64,000 bases of DNA from Hyphomicrobium_A sp044507625 (GCA_044507625.1 JBIQJE010000002.1:186001-250000); one strand, 5' to 3'; counted from the stretch's first letter, positions 16,587 to 32,851 are shown. Numbers and translations: made by a program. The notes: generated from the letters alone by a model not told the origin.

Positions 16587-19500
16587 CTACTCGGCCGGAT
16601 TGGCGCTGCTCTGCGCAGCGCTCGCGACGGGAGCGTCCTCGCGGCTGCGGCCGAAGCGCCCGAATTGCAGCGCCAGCGTCGGCAGCACCAGCAGGTTGAG
16701 CGCCATTGAGCTCGCCAGCCCGCCGACGATGACGAGCGCCATCGGACCCTCGATTTCGCGCCCCGGCTCGTTCATGCCGATGGCGAGCGGCAGCAGGCCG
16801 AGCGCCGTCACGATGGACGTCATGAGAATGGGCGCGAGGCGGTCGCCCGCACCGGTGACGGCGGTCTCCGGCCCCCACGGCGCCCGCTCCTGGGCGACCA
16901 TGTGCTCGTAGTGCGAGACCATCATGATCGAGTTGCGCAGCGTGATGCCGAACAGGGTCACGAAGCCGACCATGGAGCCGATGGTCATCGTCCCGCCGGT
17001 GGCGAAAACCGCGAGCACGCCGCCAACAAGGGCGAACGGCATGTTGGCGAGAACCAGCAGCACGTTGCGCGTGCTGCCGGTGACGATGACGAGCAGGATG
17101 AGAATGCCGAGCCCGGCGATGGCCGAGTTCATCAGCAGATCGCGCTGCGCCTGCGCCTGCGCCAGTGCCGACCCGGCGAACTCGATATGCACGCCCGCCG
17201 GAAGCTGGAGCCGGCGGTGCAGGGCATCCTCCGCCTCCTCGACGAACGATCTGACGTCGCGGCCGATGACATTGGCCGTCACCACCTGCAGGCGCTGCCC
17301 GCCGAGGTGATCGACCTGATAGCGGCCCGCGATCTGGAACACGTCGGCGATCTGCTTCAGGTGCACGAAGTTGCCGTTGCGCGTGCGGATGGGTAGCTCG
17401 GCGACATTGACGACGTTTTCGCGCGTTGCCCGGTCGAGAATGGCGATGACGTTGAAGACGCGGCTGCCCTCGTAGGCTTGGCCGACGATGTCGCCCTGGT
17501 AGGCGGTGCGCAGCACGTTCAGCACTTCGACGGTATCGAGGCCCCATCGCTCGAGGTCCGCCCTGCGTGGCCGGATGGTGAGCTGCGGCAGGCCGGGCGG
17601 CGATTGGAGCTGCACCTCGTTGGCGCCCCGGATGGTGTTGAGCTCCTGCGCGACCTGCTGGGCGGTTTCGTCCAGCACGTTGAGATCGTTGCCGTAGATA
17701 TTGACGATCACGGCGGCGGTATAGCCCGAGAGGGATTCCTCCACGCGTTCGGTCAGGAACGGCTTCAGCGCGAAATTGACGCCCGCGAAGCCGGCCAGAA
17801 CCTTACGCATCTCCACCTGCGCCTCTTCCGATTCCTCGCCCGACAATCCCGGCTGAAGATCGACCTCGAACTCGCTGTAGTTGCTGCCCCACGTATCGTC
17901 GGCTTGCTCCGCCCGCCCGATGCGCTGGGAGACGACGCGCACGAACGGCAGCTTCAGCAGCGCCTCGGTGACGCGCGCGCCGATGCGCTCCGATTCCGCG
18001 ACCGACGTGCCTGGCACCGCCGCCATGTGCAGCGTGAAGTGGCCTTCCTTCAGCTCGGGCAAAAATCCACCGCCGAAGAACGGAATGGCGGAGCAGCCTG
18101 CGAGCGTGACAAGGACCGCCGCGAACATGGTGAGGCGCGGGCGGAAGATGATGGCACGCAGCGTGTGTTCGTAGTGGCGGCGCAGCCAGCGCGTGACAGG
18201 CGGGTCATCGGTCCGGCCGTCGTCGGTTGCGGGGGCCTTCGGAAACAGCAGCATGCAGAGAGCGGGCGTCACGGTCATCGCCACCGCGAGTGAGGCGAGG
18301 ATGGCAAGCACGTATGCAAGTCCGAGCGGTGCGAAGAAGCGGCCCGCAAGGCCCGGCAGCATCACGACCGGCAGGAACACGAGGATCACCGCGAACGTCG
18401 CGTAGACCACGGATCCGCGCACCTCCAGCGAGGCGTTGAGGATCACATCGCCTATCGGCAGCGGATGTTCGGCGCGGCGGTTCTCGCGCAGCCGGCGCGC
18501 GATGTTCTCCACGTCGATGACCGCATCGTCCACCACCTCGCCGATGGCGATGGCGAGGCCTCCGAGGGTCATGGCGTTGAGGGTCACCCCGAGCGCGTTG
18601 AGAACGACGACCGCGGCGAGTAGCGAAAGAGGAATGGCGACCGAGGAGATCGTCGCGGTACGCAGATCGTAGAGGAACAGGAAGAGCACCACGATCACGA
18701 GCACGCCGCCCAGGATGAGCGAATACTGCACGTTGCGGGTCGATATGGCGATGAAGTCGGCGGGGCGGAAAAGGTCGGCGCGCATTTCGACGCCTTCCTT
18801 CTCGATCGAGGGACGCAGGCTGTCGAGCGCCCGCTCGATGCCTTCCGTCACGTCGATGGTGTTGGCGCCGAGCTGCCCGGAGACGAGGAGCACCACGCCG
18901 GGCTCCCCCATGATCGTCGCACCGCCGATAGGCGGCTCCGGCGCGTTGAGCACATTGGCGACGTCCTTTAGGAGCACGCTCGCGCCATTGGCGCTGGTGA
19001 CGACCGTGCGGCCAAGCTCCTCCGGATCGATGGACTGGCCTTCCGACTGGAAGACGATGCGCTGATTGGCCGTCTCGATGAAGCCCGCGCCGGTGATGGC
19101 CGTGGCGCGGCGCGCGGCCTCTAGAACGTCGTTGATCGACAGGTTGAAGCGCAACAGATCGTCGGGACGGATCTGCACCTGGACCGAGCGCACATCGCGG
19201 CCGAATACGGCGACCTTCGCAACGCCGGGCACCGCAAGCAGGCGCTGGCGCAGGGTCCAGTCGGCGAGGGTGCGCACATCCATGAGCGAGCGGGTCTTGG
19301 ATGTCAGGCCGATCACCAGCACCGTGCTCGATGACGAGGTCAGCGGCGTGATCGTCGGCGGCGGGATGTTCTTCGGCAGGCGCTGGGCGGCTTCCGCCAA
19401 TCGCTCCGACACCACCTGCCGGTCCCGGTAGATGTCGCTGCCCGCCTTGAAGATGATGGTGATGACCGACAGCCCCTGGATCGAGACCGAGCGCAGCTGC

Positions 19501-19778
19501 TCTACGCCCGGCACGCCGTTGACGGCGTTCTCGATCGGCTGCGTGACGAGCACCTCGACCTGCTCGGCCGTCAGCCCCGGCGCCTCCGCCTGGATGCCGA
19601 CCTGCGGCGGCGCGAACTCGGGGAAGACGTCGTATTTCGCATGCATCAGCGAAAGGGCGCCGTAGCCCAGCATCAGGAATGCGAGCGCGACGACGATGCC
19701 CCGGAAGCGGACGGCAAAGCGGATGATGGCAGCCTGCAGGCCGCGGTGCTGGTCAGACGTCTGGCCGGTGAGCGCCAT
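16587..19778 (-). CDS. CzcA/CusA-like RND efflux permease
   Basis: The protein is 1063 residues, full length for an RND pump. The TM4 motif IGEVVDDAVIDVENIARRL and the TM10-TM11 motif FGITLRNSIMMVSHYEHMV are nearer to the heavy-metal (HME) branch than to AcrB. The N-terminal pore segment EAPGLTAEQVEVLVTQPIE is also HME-like. The start codon shares one base with the stop of the adaptor gene (TGATG), so the pair is coupled. The exact ion or other substrate is not determinable, and no outer-membrane channel gene lies nearby. It converges on the TAXI gene with only 63 bases between stops. Confidence 0.92.
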   Translation of the reverse strand: MALTGQTSDQHRGLQAAIIRFAVRFRGIVVALAFLMLGYGALSLMHAKYDVFPEFAPPQVGIQAEAPGLTAEQVEVLVTQPIENAVNGVPGVEQLRSVSIQGLSVITIIFKAGSDIYRDRQVVSERLAEAAQRLPKNIPPPTITPLTSSSSTVLVIGLTSKTRSLMDVRTLADWTLRQRLLAVPGVAKVAVFGRDVRSVQVQIRPDDLLRFNLSINDVLEAARRATAITGAGFIETANQRIVFQSEGQSIDPEELGRTVVTSANGASVLLKDVANVLNAPEPPIGGATIMGEPGVVLLVSGQLGANTIDVTEGIERALDSLRPSIEKEGVEMRADLFRPADFIAISTRNVQYSLILGGVLVIVVLFLFLYDLRTATISSVAIPLSLLAAVVVLNALGVTLNAMTLGGLAIAIGEVVDDAVIDVENIARRLRENRRAEHPLPIGDVILNASLEVRGSVVYATFAVILVFLPVVMLPGLAGRFFAPLGLAYVLAILASLAVAMTVTPALCMLLFPKAPATDDGRTDDPPVTRWLRRHYEHTLRAIIFRPRLTMFAAVLVTLAGCSAIPFFGGGFLPELKEGHFTLHMAAVPGTSVAESERIGARVTEALLKLPFVRVVSQRIGRAEQADDTWGSNYSEFEVDLQPGLSGEESEEAQVEMRKVLAGFAGVNFALKPFLTERVEESLSGYTAAVIVNIYGNDLNVLDETAQQVAQELNTIRGANEVQLQSPPGLPQLTIRPRRADLERWGLDTVEVLNVLRTAYQGDIVGQAYEGSRVFNVIAILDRATRENVVNVAELPIRTRNGNFVHLKQIADVFQIAGRYQVDHLGGQRLQVVTANVIGRDVRSFVEEAEDALHRRLQLPAGVHIEFAGSALAQAQAQRDLLMNSAIAGLGILILLVIVTGSTRNVLLVLANMPFALVGGVLAVFATGGTMTIGSMVGFVTLFGITLRNSIMMVSHYEHMVAQERAPWGPETAVTGAGDRLAPILMTSIVTALGLLPLAIGMNEPGREIEGPMALVIVGGLASSMALNLLVLPTLALQFGRFGRSREDAPVASAAQSSANPAE

Positions 19779-20860
19779 CAGTCGTCATCGCCGACTTGGA
19801 TCTGCGAACGGAATTCCTCCGACAGCAGCATCTGCGCGCCCGTCGTGACGATCTGGGTGTCGGCCCCGAACAGGGAGGCCGGCACGACGAACCCGGCATC
19901 CTTCTCCGCCGGCATGTCCGTCGGAATCTCCATGCGGCTGAAGGTGTCTTCGCTCAGCCGGCGATAGACCCACGCCCGGCCGGCCCACCACACGACGGAC
20001 GAGGAGGGTATGATGACGCCGTCCACCGGCTCGCCGCTGGCGAGGAACGCCCGCACGTTCATGCCCGGCAAGACCCCGGAGTTGGCCGGCGCGGCGTAGA
20101 AATAGCTGATGCCCTGGATGCGCGGGTCGGCGCGGGTGGCGGGCGAGATGTATCGCACCTCGGCCCGGTGCGAGCTGCCGCCGACCTCGACCGATGCGAC
20201 GGCAGGGATGTCGTCGATGTGAACGCCCGGCGGGAGCGTGATCTGCAACAAAAACTCGTCCCGCTCGATGAGCCGCGTGATCAGCCCGCCCTCGACGACC
20301 ATCGCGTTGCCGATCACGGGGCCCCATTCCTGCATCGCGGTGGCCCGCAGGGTCTTCACCAGCGACTGGGCGGAATCGACGGCCGCCCGGTCCGCAACGA
20401 CGACGGCCTCCGTCGCCTGCACCTGGACGAGGTTGCCAAAATCCTTCGCGTAGAGTGCCTTGGCGCGGGTGAAGGCGGGCAGGGAGGCGGCAAGGCGCGC
20501 CCGTGCAGTGTTGAGCTGTGAAACGGCGGTGATGTAGTTCGTGTTGAGGGTGGTGAGTGCGGCGAGATCCAGCACGCTGCCGTAGGCGCGCACCTGATCC
20601 TGATATTTGGCGCCGCGCAGGTCGGCCATCTGCAGGCCGATAGCCTCGCGGGCTTCCTCGTCGAGGGTGAGAACGGGCTCGCCTCTCTCGGGAAGGGTTA
20701 CCCGCAGCGGCGGCTTGATCGGCTCTTCAAGCTCTGTCTCGTGAGCGGCGTCCTCCCGCCCCTCGACGAAGCCCACGATGGCCAGCACTGCTATACCCGC
20801 AAGCAACGCAGTACCGGTCAGGGCGACCAGCAGCCTGCGGCCCCAACGAATTGCCTTCAT
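19778..20860 (-). CDS. RND periplasmic adaptor (MFP family)
   Basis: This 360-residue adaptor starts MKAIRWGRRLLVALTGTALL, with an N-terminal membrane segment (about 9-32). The mature part begins with an acidic stretch (EGREDAAHETELEEP). The coiled-coil region (about 100-165, TNYITAVSQLNTARARLAAS) and barrel-like repeats follow, with PGMNVRAFLASGEPVDGVIIP near residue 270. Lipoyl halves are poorly conserved compared with the adaptor at 5.5 kb. It overlaps the RND pump start by one base and clearly belongs with it. The last residues are an acidic tail (QVGDDD). Confidence 0.85.
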   Translation of the reverse strand: MKAIRWGRRLLVALTGTALLAGIAVLAIVGFVEGREDAAHETELEEPIKPPLRVTLPERGEPVLTLDEEAREAIGLQMADLRGAKYQDQVRAYGSVLDLAALTTLNTNYITAVSQLNTARARLAASLPAFTRAKALYAKDFGNLVQVQATEAVVVADRAAVDSAQSLVKTLRATAMQEWGPVIGNAMVVEGGLITRLIERDEFLLQITLPPGVHIDDIPAVASVEVGGSSHRAEVRYISPATRADPRIQGISYFYAAPANSGVLPGMNVRAFLASGEPVDGVIIPSSSVVWWAGRAWVYRRLSEDTFSRMEIPTDMPAEKDAGFVVPASLFGADTQIVTTGAQMLLSEEFRSQIQVGDDD

Positions 20861-21260
20861 GCCACGCTCTACTGAGCCACCATCTTCGGGTGGCTGGTTT
20901 TTTCTTTTTCAGTTTCCGTAACTAAGGACAAATCGGTGCGCCGATGCAAGAGCGTACAACCTATGCGCGACGCGTAGCGACGGGTACTGTTGCAATCAGG
21001 TTTAGGTTTACGCGGCTGACGGCCACCTGACGAAACACCGCAACGCCGAGCCTTCTTCCCAATATTTGCGCACCGGTGGTGCCCGCGCCACACCGACGCC
21101 ATCTGCAACCGGCTTGCTCCTCCAGCGTTCGGTGTGCGCTTCGGCAACATCCTTTTTTCATCGCCGTGCGGGAACGCATCGGGCGCCTGCTCGTTTTGGT
21201 GCAGGGTGAGTAGGCGCCACGCGCGCGCCCGGCCGTGTCGCCGCTCTGGGAGGGGCCTTG
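20861..21260. other. divergent intergenic region; no gene seen
   Basis: These 400 bases separate the second RND adaptor (minus strand) from the poly-HAMP kinase (plus strand). The frames across it are short and lack signals. GGGAGGGG at 21248-21255 is the ribosome binding site of the kinase. I see no clear promoter consensus. Confidence 0.5.
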
Positions 21261-27566
<6,306 letters not shown>

Positions 27567-27576
27567 GGGGGAGGCG

Positions 27577-29025
27577 ATGGGCGTAAAGGAACCTGTCAAC
27601 ATTTTGCTGGTCGACGATCAGCCCGCGAAGCTCCTGAGCTACGAGGTGATCCTCGGGGAGCTGGGCGAAAACCTGATCAAGGCCAACTCCGCTGGGGAAG
27701 CGCTATCCGCGCTCCTGAAAAACGACGTCGCGGTCGTGCTGATCGACGTCTGCATGCCGGACCTCGACGGCTTCCAGCTTGCCGAGATGATCCGCGGCCA
27801 TCCGCGCTACGAGAAGATGGCCATCATCTTCATCTCCGCGATCCAGGTGACGGACTTCGACCGCATCCGAGGCTATAAGACCGGTGCGGTGGATTATGTT
27901 CCCGTACCGGTGATCCCGGAGATTTTGCGCGCGAAGGTGCGCATCTTCACCGACCTCTATCGCAAGAACCGTCAGCTCGAGGAGCTTGCGGCAGATCTGG
28001 AGCGCCGCGTCGCGGAGCGCACCGCCGAATTGGAGCATTCCACCGAACGGTTGCGGGAAAGCGAGGAACGGTTGCGCCAGGCCCTCAGCGCAGCGCGCAT
28101 GGGCACCTGGCGACGTGATCTGTCGACCCAGATCAGCCACCGGGATGCGAGCTTCAACGTCATCATGGGACTGGATGCGGCGGAATCCACCGCGTCGGTG
28201 GAGCAGCGCCTGCAGGAGATCTACCCGGACGACCGCGAGGCCGTCACCGCCGCCTGGCGCAAGGCCGTGGAGGCGCGCGGCGTCTATGAAGCCGAGTTCC
28301 GCATCCGGCGCCCCGACGGCGCGGTGCGCTGGGTGCGCGATCAGGGCCGCTTCATCCCCGGGTCCGAAGGCCACGCCGACTGCCTCGCAGGGCTCACCGT
28401 CGACATCACGGAGCGCAAGCGGGCCGAGGAAGCCCAGGCGCTGCTGATCCAGGAGCTCAATCACCGCGTCAAGAACATGCTGACGACCGTGCAGGCGATT
28501 GCGATGCAAAGCCTCGACGGCGGCCATGGCGCCGACCGGGAGCGGTTCTTGTCGCGCATCCAGGCGCTCGCGACCTGTCACAACCTTCTGACGCGCACGA
28601 GCTGGGAAGGCGCCAACCTGCGCGATATCCTCGAAAGCACCTTTGCGCCCCACCGGGCGTTGCAGGCCTCGCAGCGCATATCGCTCTCCGGGCAGGATGC
28701 GCTGCTGTCGTCCCGCGATGCGCTCTCGGTGACCTTGGCTCTGCACGAGCTCGTCACCAATGCCGTCAAGCACGGGGCCTTCGCGAACAACGATGGACGG
28801 GTTGATCTCTCCTGGCAGGTCGAGCCCTCGACACCCACGGCACGCCTCCGGCTCGCCTGGAGCGAGCAGGGCGGCCCGCCGGTCAGTAAGCCGAGCCACA
28901 AAGGGTTCGGCTCGCGGCTTTTATCATCGCTGGCGGCGCAGTCGGGCGCGGCCTACACCTGCGAATATTTGCGCACGGGGTTCAAATGCGAGCTGGCACT
29001 TCCCTTAGAAATGATGAGAGCATGA
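27577..29025 (+). CDS. receiver-PAS-HWE histidine kinase
   Basis: The 482-residue product starts at the ATG after GGGGGAGGCG, ten bases after the previous stop. Domains in order are a receiver (about 8-125, phosphoacceptor D57 in VLIDVCMPDLDG), a coiled coil (about 130-170), a PAS/PAC domain (about 172-285, FRIRRPDGAVRWVRDQG, ending LTVDITERKRAEE), and an HWE/HisKA_2 kinase core. Its histidine H296 is in QELNHRVKNMLTTVQAIA, and the ATPase domain has ELVTNAVKHGAF. HWE kinases are typical of Hyphomicrobiales and often feed single-domain receivers, as encoded next with a four-base overlap. The N-terminal receiver could take phosphate from the poly-HAMP kinase just upstream; that relay is inference. 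Confidence 0.93.
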   Translation: MGVKEPVNILLVDDQPAKLLSYEVILGELGENLIKANSAGEALSALLKNDVAVVLIDVCMPDLDGFQLAEMIRGHPRYEKMAIIFISAIQVTDFDRIRGYKTGAVDYVPVPVIPEILRAKVRIFTDLYRKNRQLEELAADLERRVAERTAELEHSTERLRESEERLRQALSAARMGTWRRDLSTQISHRDASFNVIMGLDAAESTASVEQRLQEIYPDDREAVTAAWRKAVEARGVYEAEFRIRRPDGAVRWVRDQGRFIPGSEGHADCLAGLTVDITERKRAEEAQALLIQELNHRVKNMLTTVQAIAMQSLDGGHGADRERFLSRIQALATCHNLLTRTSWEGANLRDILESTFAPHRALQASQRISLSGQDALLSSRDALSVTLALHELVTNAVKHGAFANNDGRVDLSWQVEPSTPTARLRLAWSEQGGPPVSKPSHKGFGSRLLSSLAAQSGAAYTCEYLRTGFKCELALPLEMMRA

Positions 29026-29393
29026 TCGACGTACTGGCAGGCAAGCGGGTGCTGGTGCTCGAGGACGAGCCCCTGATCGCCATGGTGCTGGTGGACATCC
29101 TCGAGGAGGCCGGCTGCACGGTGATCGGCCCCGCGCACGATGCCGACCAGGCGGCATCCCTGATCGCCAAAAACGAAATCGACGTCGCGGTGCTGGACGT
29201 GAATCTCGGCTCTGGCCGCACATCGGCCGCGGTTGCGGATTCGCTCAAAAGCGCCGGCACGCCTTTCATCTTCGCCACCGGCTACGGTGAAATGGGTTTG
29301 CGGAGCAGCGATCGCGGCCATCTTCGCGTGGACAAGCCCTACTGCGCCGACACCATTCTCGCGACGGTCGCACAGGCCCTGCAAGCCGCCTGA
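29022..29393 (+). CDS. single-domain response regulator
   Basis: The 123-residue protein begins at the ATG overlapping the HWE kinase stop (ATGA); an in-frame ATG at 28986 would lie inside that gene. It is a bare receiver: VLVLEDEPLIAMVLVDILEE, phosphoacceptor D59 in VAVLDVNLGSG, switch region FIFATGYGE and conserved lysine in RVDKPY. There is no output domain, so it should act by protein binding or as a phosphate sink. The sequence style is that of receivers paired with HWE/HisKA_2 kinases. It ends the three-gene signalling cluster. Confidence 0.92.
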   Translation: MIDVLAGKRVLVLEDEPLIAMVLVDILEEAGCTVIGPAHDADQAASLIAKNEIDVAVLDVNLGSGRTSAAVADSLKSAGTPFIFATGYGEMGLRSSDRGHLRVDKPYCADTILATVAQALQAA

Positions 29394-29569
29394 GATCCCA
29401 GCTGGCGCTTTCCGTGCATGCCCTCGCGCCGCTTGGCCGCACGCTTTAACCTTACCATCACGCCCACGCACAATCGATGAGGCGGCCGCTGCGACCGGTG
29501 CCGGCATTTGTGCTCTCCGCGGCACGATCCTTGCTTCCTATAGCGCTCCAATAGGTGCGCGCCATTCGA

Positions 29570-31060
29570 ATGGCCGCGGAGGGGACAGCGCTTGCCGAAA
29601 TGAGCCACACTCTTATTTCCCGTTCCGGTGCAGACAGCCAGTTGCGGCGGCGCAAGCGGCTCATCGGCGAGGCGATGTCGATCGCGATCGTGATCGGCGA
29701 CGTGGTCTGCATCCTCGCGCTGTCCGTGGTGACGGGCGTCGTTTACCATCAGCTCGCCTACGGCGCGCCCGGCGACGTGCTGTCGTTCCTGAGGATCGGC
29801 GGCGTGATCGCCGCGGTGGTGGTGATTTCCAACCTGTTCCGCGGTGAATATCAGCTCAGCCATTTCCTCAGCGTCGCGCCCCACGCGCGGCGCACGCTCC
29901 AGCTCTGGAATGTCACCTTCATCGGCCTCCTGCTCGTCGCCTTCATCGGCAAGGTGACCGAGGTCTATTCGCGCGGCTGGCTGTTGCTCTATTACGCGTC
30001 CGGCCTTCTAGCGCTGCTGTTTCTGCGCTATCTCGCCGTCAAGATCGTTCGCCGCTCGACGGGCAGGAACATGATCGCGACGAAGCGCGTCTTCCTCATC
30101 GGCAACGCCGGGCAGATCGAACGCTTCCTTTCCGAGCACCGGCCGAGCCGTGGCGGCATCGAGATCGTCGGCTGCCGCTTCCTGAGCGCTGAGGTGCTGT
30201 CGGGCTCGACGGGCGAACGCCAGCGCGCCTTGCAGCGGGAGCTGGCCTCCGTCATCCCGAGCATCCGCCAGCTTGAGCCCGACGCTGTTTTCATCGTGAC
30301 GCCATGGTCGGAGCAGTCGGTCGTCGACGGATGCATCGAGGCGCTGCTGAGCCTGCCGGCGGAAATTCATCTGCTGCCGGGCTATGTCTTCGAAAGATAC
30401 AGCAACGCACAGCTCGCCCGGCTGGGGCCGATCGCGAGCCTGCAGCTCGTACGCCTGCCGCTGTCGCGCCTCGAGCTGGTGCAGAAACGCCTCTTCGATG
30501 TCGTGCTGTCGACCGTAGGGCTCGTCCTTCTCGCCCCCCTGCTGCTCGTCATCGCGCTGCTGATCAAGCTCGATAGCCGCGGGCCGGTGTTCTTTTTGCA
30601 GCGGCGCTATGGCTTCAATCAGAATCCGTTTCGTATCATCAAATTCCGCACCATGGTGACGCTCGACGACGGACCCGTCGTGAAGCAGGCGACCCGGGGC
30701 GATCCGCGCATCACCCGCGTCGGCCGCTGGCTGCGCGCTTCGAACCTCGATGAGCTGCCGCAGCTTTTCAACGTGTTGAAGGGCGAGATGTCGCTCGTGG
30801 GGCCTCGCCCGCACGCGCTGTCCCACAACCGCGAATACGAGCACATCATCGCCCGCTATGCCCGGCGCCATAACGTCAAGCCGGGCATCACGGGATGGGC
30901 GCAGGTGCACGGTGTGCGCGGTGAAACCGACACCCAGGAAAAAATGCAAAAGCGCGTCGAGTACGACCTGTTCTACATCGAGCACTGGTCGCTTTCGCGC
31001 GACTTCATCATTCTGCTATGGACCGTGCTTTCGCCGACGGCCTACCGTAACGCGCACTGA
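29570..31060 (+). CDS. exopolysaccharide polyprenyl-phosphate sugar-1-phosphate transferase
   Basis: The 496-residue protein has several N-terminal membrane segments (about 35-60, 75-92, 112-130, 140-160), a Rossmann-like CoA_binding_3 region (about 170-290, RVFLIGNAGQIERFL) and a C-terminal bacterial sugar transferase domain. The latter shows KRLFDVVLSTVGLVLLAPLL, PFRIIKFRTM, DELPQLFNVLKGEMSLVGPRP and KPGITGWAQVHG. Such WcaJ/PssY-type enzymes load a sugar-1-phosphate (often glucose) on undecaprenyl phosphate to start exopolysaccharide units. No glycosyltransferase, flippase or polymerase genes are nearby, so it is an orphan initiator. Start choice is uncertain: GTG 29555, ATG 29570 and ATG 29600 are all possible. 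Confidence 0.93.
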   Translation: MAAEGTALAEMSHTLISRSGADSQLRRRKRLIGEAMSIAIVIGDVVCILALSVVTGVVYHQLAYGAPGDVLSFLRIGGVIAAVVVISNLFRGEYQLSHFLSVAPHARRTLQLWNVTFIGLLLVAFIGKVTEVYSRGWLLLYYASGLLALLFLRYLAVKIVRRSTGRNMIATKRVFLIGNAGQIERFLSEHRPSRGGIEIVGCRFLSAEVLSGSTGERQRALQRELASVIPSIRQLEPDAVFIVTPWSEQSVVDGCIEALLSLPAEIHLLPGYVFERYSNAQLARLGPIASLQLVRLPLSRLELVQKRLFDVVLSTVGLVLLAPLLLVIALLIKLDSRGPVFFLQRRYGFNQNPFRIIKFRTMVTLDDGPVVKQATRGDPRITRVGRWLRASNLDELPQLFNVLKGEMSLVGPRPHALSHNREYEHIIARYARRHNVKPGITGWAQVHGVRGETDTQEKMQKRVEYDLFYIEHWSLSRDFIILLWTVLSPTAYRNAH

Positions 31061-31095
31061 CGCCGGATCGCGCGTGGCGCGCCAGCGCCGGCGCG

Positions 31096-31560
31096 TCAGC
31101 CGATCTTCTCAGGCCCCTTAAAGCGCCCGTAGACCGAGCGCGATGTGGACGTGAAAAGCACGACGTCATAGGCTTCGGGCTCGCCGCCCATTCCTGGCGA
31201 CCCCGCCGGCATGCCGGCGACGGCAAGGCCGATGGCTTCGGGGCGCTCATCGAGGAGCCGCTGCAATGCGGCGGCAGGAACGTGCCCTTCGATGATATAT
31301 CCGGAGACCTCCGCGGTATGGCAGCCGGCGAGGTCCAGCGGCACGCCGACTTGGCGCTTCAGCGCTTTGACGTTCGGGGAATTGATCACGGTGACGGGAA
31401 AGCCCGCCGCTTCGATGTGCTTGCCCCAGTCGGTGCAGCAGCCGCAGTTGGGGTCCTTGTGCAGCGTCACGGAAGGGCGGCCGCTCGCGAAAGCCGCGGG
31501 CGCAGCCAGGGACACTGCCGCTGCACCGATTGTGCCGATAGCCTGCCGCCGAGTGAACAT
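31096..31560 (-). CDS. DUF411 family metal-associated periplasmic protein
   Basis: The 154-residue protein has a twin-arginine-like N-terminus (MFTRRQAIGTIGAAAVSLAA) and a cleavage site near AFA/SGR. The mature part matches DUF411: LHKDPNCGCCTDWGKHIEAA, then DLAGCHTAEVSGYIIEGHVP, and a methionine- and glycine-rich segment AVAGMPAGSPGMG. The cysteines, histidines and methionines suit copper binding, and relatives are often found in copper resistance clusters. Here it stands alone, about 8 kb from the CusA-like operon. Possible export by Tat is inferred from RRQAIG only. Confidence 0.88.
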   Translation of the reverse strand: MFTRRQAIGTIGAAAVSLAAPAAFASGRPSVTLHKDPNCGCCTDWGKHIEAAGFPVTVINSPNVKALKRQVGVPLDLAGCHTAEVSGYIIEGHVPAAALQRLLDERPEAIGLAVAGMPAGSPGMGGEPEAYDVVLFTSTSRSVYGRFKGPEKIG

Positions 31561-31674
31561 GTCGAACCTCCATTGGATGCCGCCTGGGAGGCTAGCATCA
31601 CCCCGGGGGCGTGCAGCAATAGATTGAGTGCGGCTTGCGCGCGCTGTGCGCGTCGTTGGTCGGCAAGCGGCCCG

Positions 31675-32001
31675 TTAGAACAGCGTCGCGAGACCCCACG
31701 CGAGGCTGACCCAGAACAGCACCGTGGCGCTGACGGTGAGGATGAACGGCCAGCGCGAGCGCGGCGTCTCCACGGCGTTGACGGGCAGCGTTTCCCCCGC
31801 GATGAGATCGGGCTGCACTTTGCACAGAAGCGCCGAGGCACGCTCGATTTCGGACTGATAATCGCGCAGGCGGGCGAGCGTGATGATGTCATACCGCGCG
31901 TAGCCGGGCTGAGCCGCCGCCGCCCCACCCGCTTCGCTGGAAGAAATTGCGGCCCCGAAGCCGGAGTCGCCTTTCGACGGAATTTGCAGGCTGTCAGTCA
32001 C
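31675..32001 (-). CDS. hypothetical single-TM protein
   Basis: The 108-residue product has a low-complexity, Gly/Ala-rich N-terminus (1-32), a conserved-looking middle segment (YARYDIITLARLRDYQSEIE, then RASALLCKVQPDLIAGE) and one C-terminal hydrophobic segment (about 84-106, WPFILTVSATVLFWVSLAWG). It would be tail-anchored with its bulk in the cytoplasm. No family is recognised. It lies between the DUF411 gene and a response regulator, all on the minus strand, but the gaps are over 100 bases, so it is probably separate. Confidence 0.55.
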   Translation of the reverse strand: MTDSLQIPSKGDSGFGAAISSSEAGGAAAAQPGYARYDIITLARLRDYQSEIERASALLCKVQPDLIAGETLPVNAVETPRSRWPFILTVSATVLFWVSLAWGLATLF

Positions 32002-32118
32002 GCCAAGATCACCTATCCGCTGCCCCTCCAGCGGTGCTAGTCCATCCCCCGCGGGAGCATAAGCTCAAACAAGCTTTAGGCTTAACCGCCCGGCCGCTTC
32101 AATGCGGCATGTCCGACC

Positions 32119-32730
32119 TCAGACGATCTTCTGCTCGACCGCGATGCGGATGAGCTGCATCGGCGTACGGGCGCTGAATTTGGCCCGCAATGCCGAGCAC
32201 GTCGTCGCCACCGTCTTGTAGGAGACGTTTATCAGCGCCGCGATCTCCGACATGCTTTTGCCCTTGGCGAGCAGGCGCAGCACCTCGCGTTCGCGCGTGC
32301 TGAGCACCACCGAATCCCCCTGGTTGCGAAGGAAGGCGATCTTCTGGGCCATGTCCTGGGGCAGGGAATGACCGCCCGCATGCACCTCGCGGATGGCGTT
32401 GAGGAAGGTCTGGGGATCGTCGCTCTTGCTGACGTAGCCCTTCGCGCCGCCCTCGATCGCCTGCGCCGCGAACATCGGATCATCGTTCATGCTGAACATG
32501 ATGATGCGCGCACGCGGCTCGCGCACCAGGATGCGGCGGGCGAGCTCGAAGCCCGACACATCGGGAAGGTTGATATCGATAACTGCCACGTCAGGCTTGT
32601 GGGCGGCAAAAACATCCTGCGCCATCGCGGCGTTTCGCGCCTCGAGCATGATCATGTCCCCGGTCTCGGCCAGGAGGGCGCGGCAGCCGGATAACACGAT
32701 GGGATGGTCGTCGACGATAAGGACTTTCAC
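32119..32730 (-). CDS. NarL/FixJ-family response regulator
   Basis: The start is a GTG at 32730 giving MKVLIVDDHPIVLSG; the frame is open upstream but would run through the start of the divergent kinase. The 203-residue protein has a receiver (D7-D8, phosphoacceptor D52 in VIDINLPDVSG, K102 in VSKSDDP) and a LuxR-type helix-turn-helix (LSTREREVLRLLAKGKSMSE, then SYKTVATTCSALRAKF). It is divergent from a HisKA_3 kinase 121 bases away, its likely partner. The arrangement differs from the overlapping kinase-regulator pair at 1-3 kb. Confidence 0.92.
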   Translation of the reverse strand: MKVLIVDDHPIVLSGCRALLAETGDMIMLEARNAAMAQDVFAAHKPDVAVIDINLPDVSGFELARRILVREPRARIIMFSMNDDPMFAAQAIEGGAKGYVSKSDDPQTFLNAIREVHAGGHSLPQDMAQKIAFLRNQGDSVVLSTREREVLRLLAKGKSMSEIAALINVSYKTVATTCSALRAKFSARTPMQLIRIAVEQKIV

Positions 32731-32851
32731 GGCAATGGTTCGGCTTTGTCCAGCGACTGGTATATTGTAACAAATAGCCGCGGGAAGTTCGGCGGTCAAA
32801 TAACGGGAAAAAAAGCTGCCCGCCGAGGGAGCAACCGGCGGGAGGGTGGCC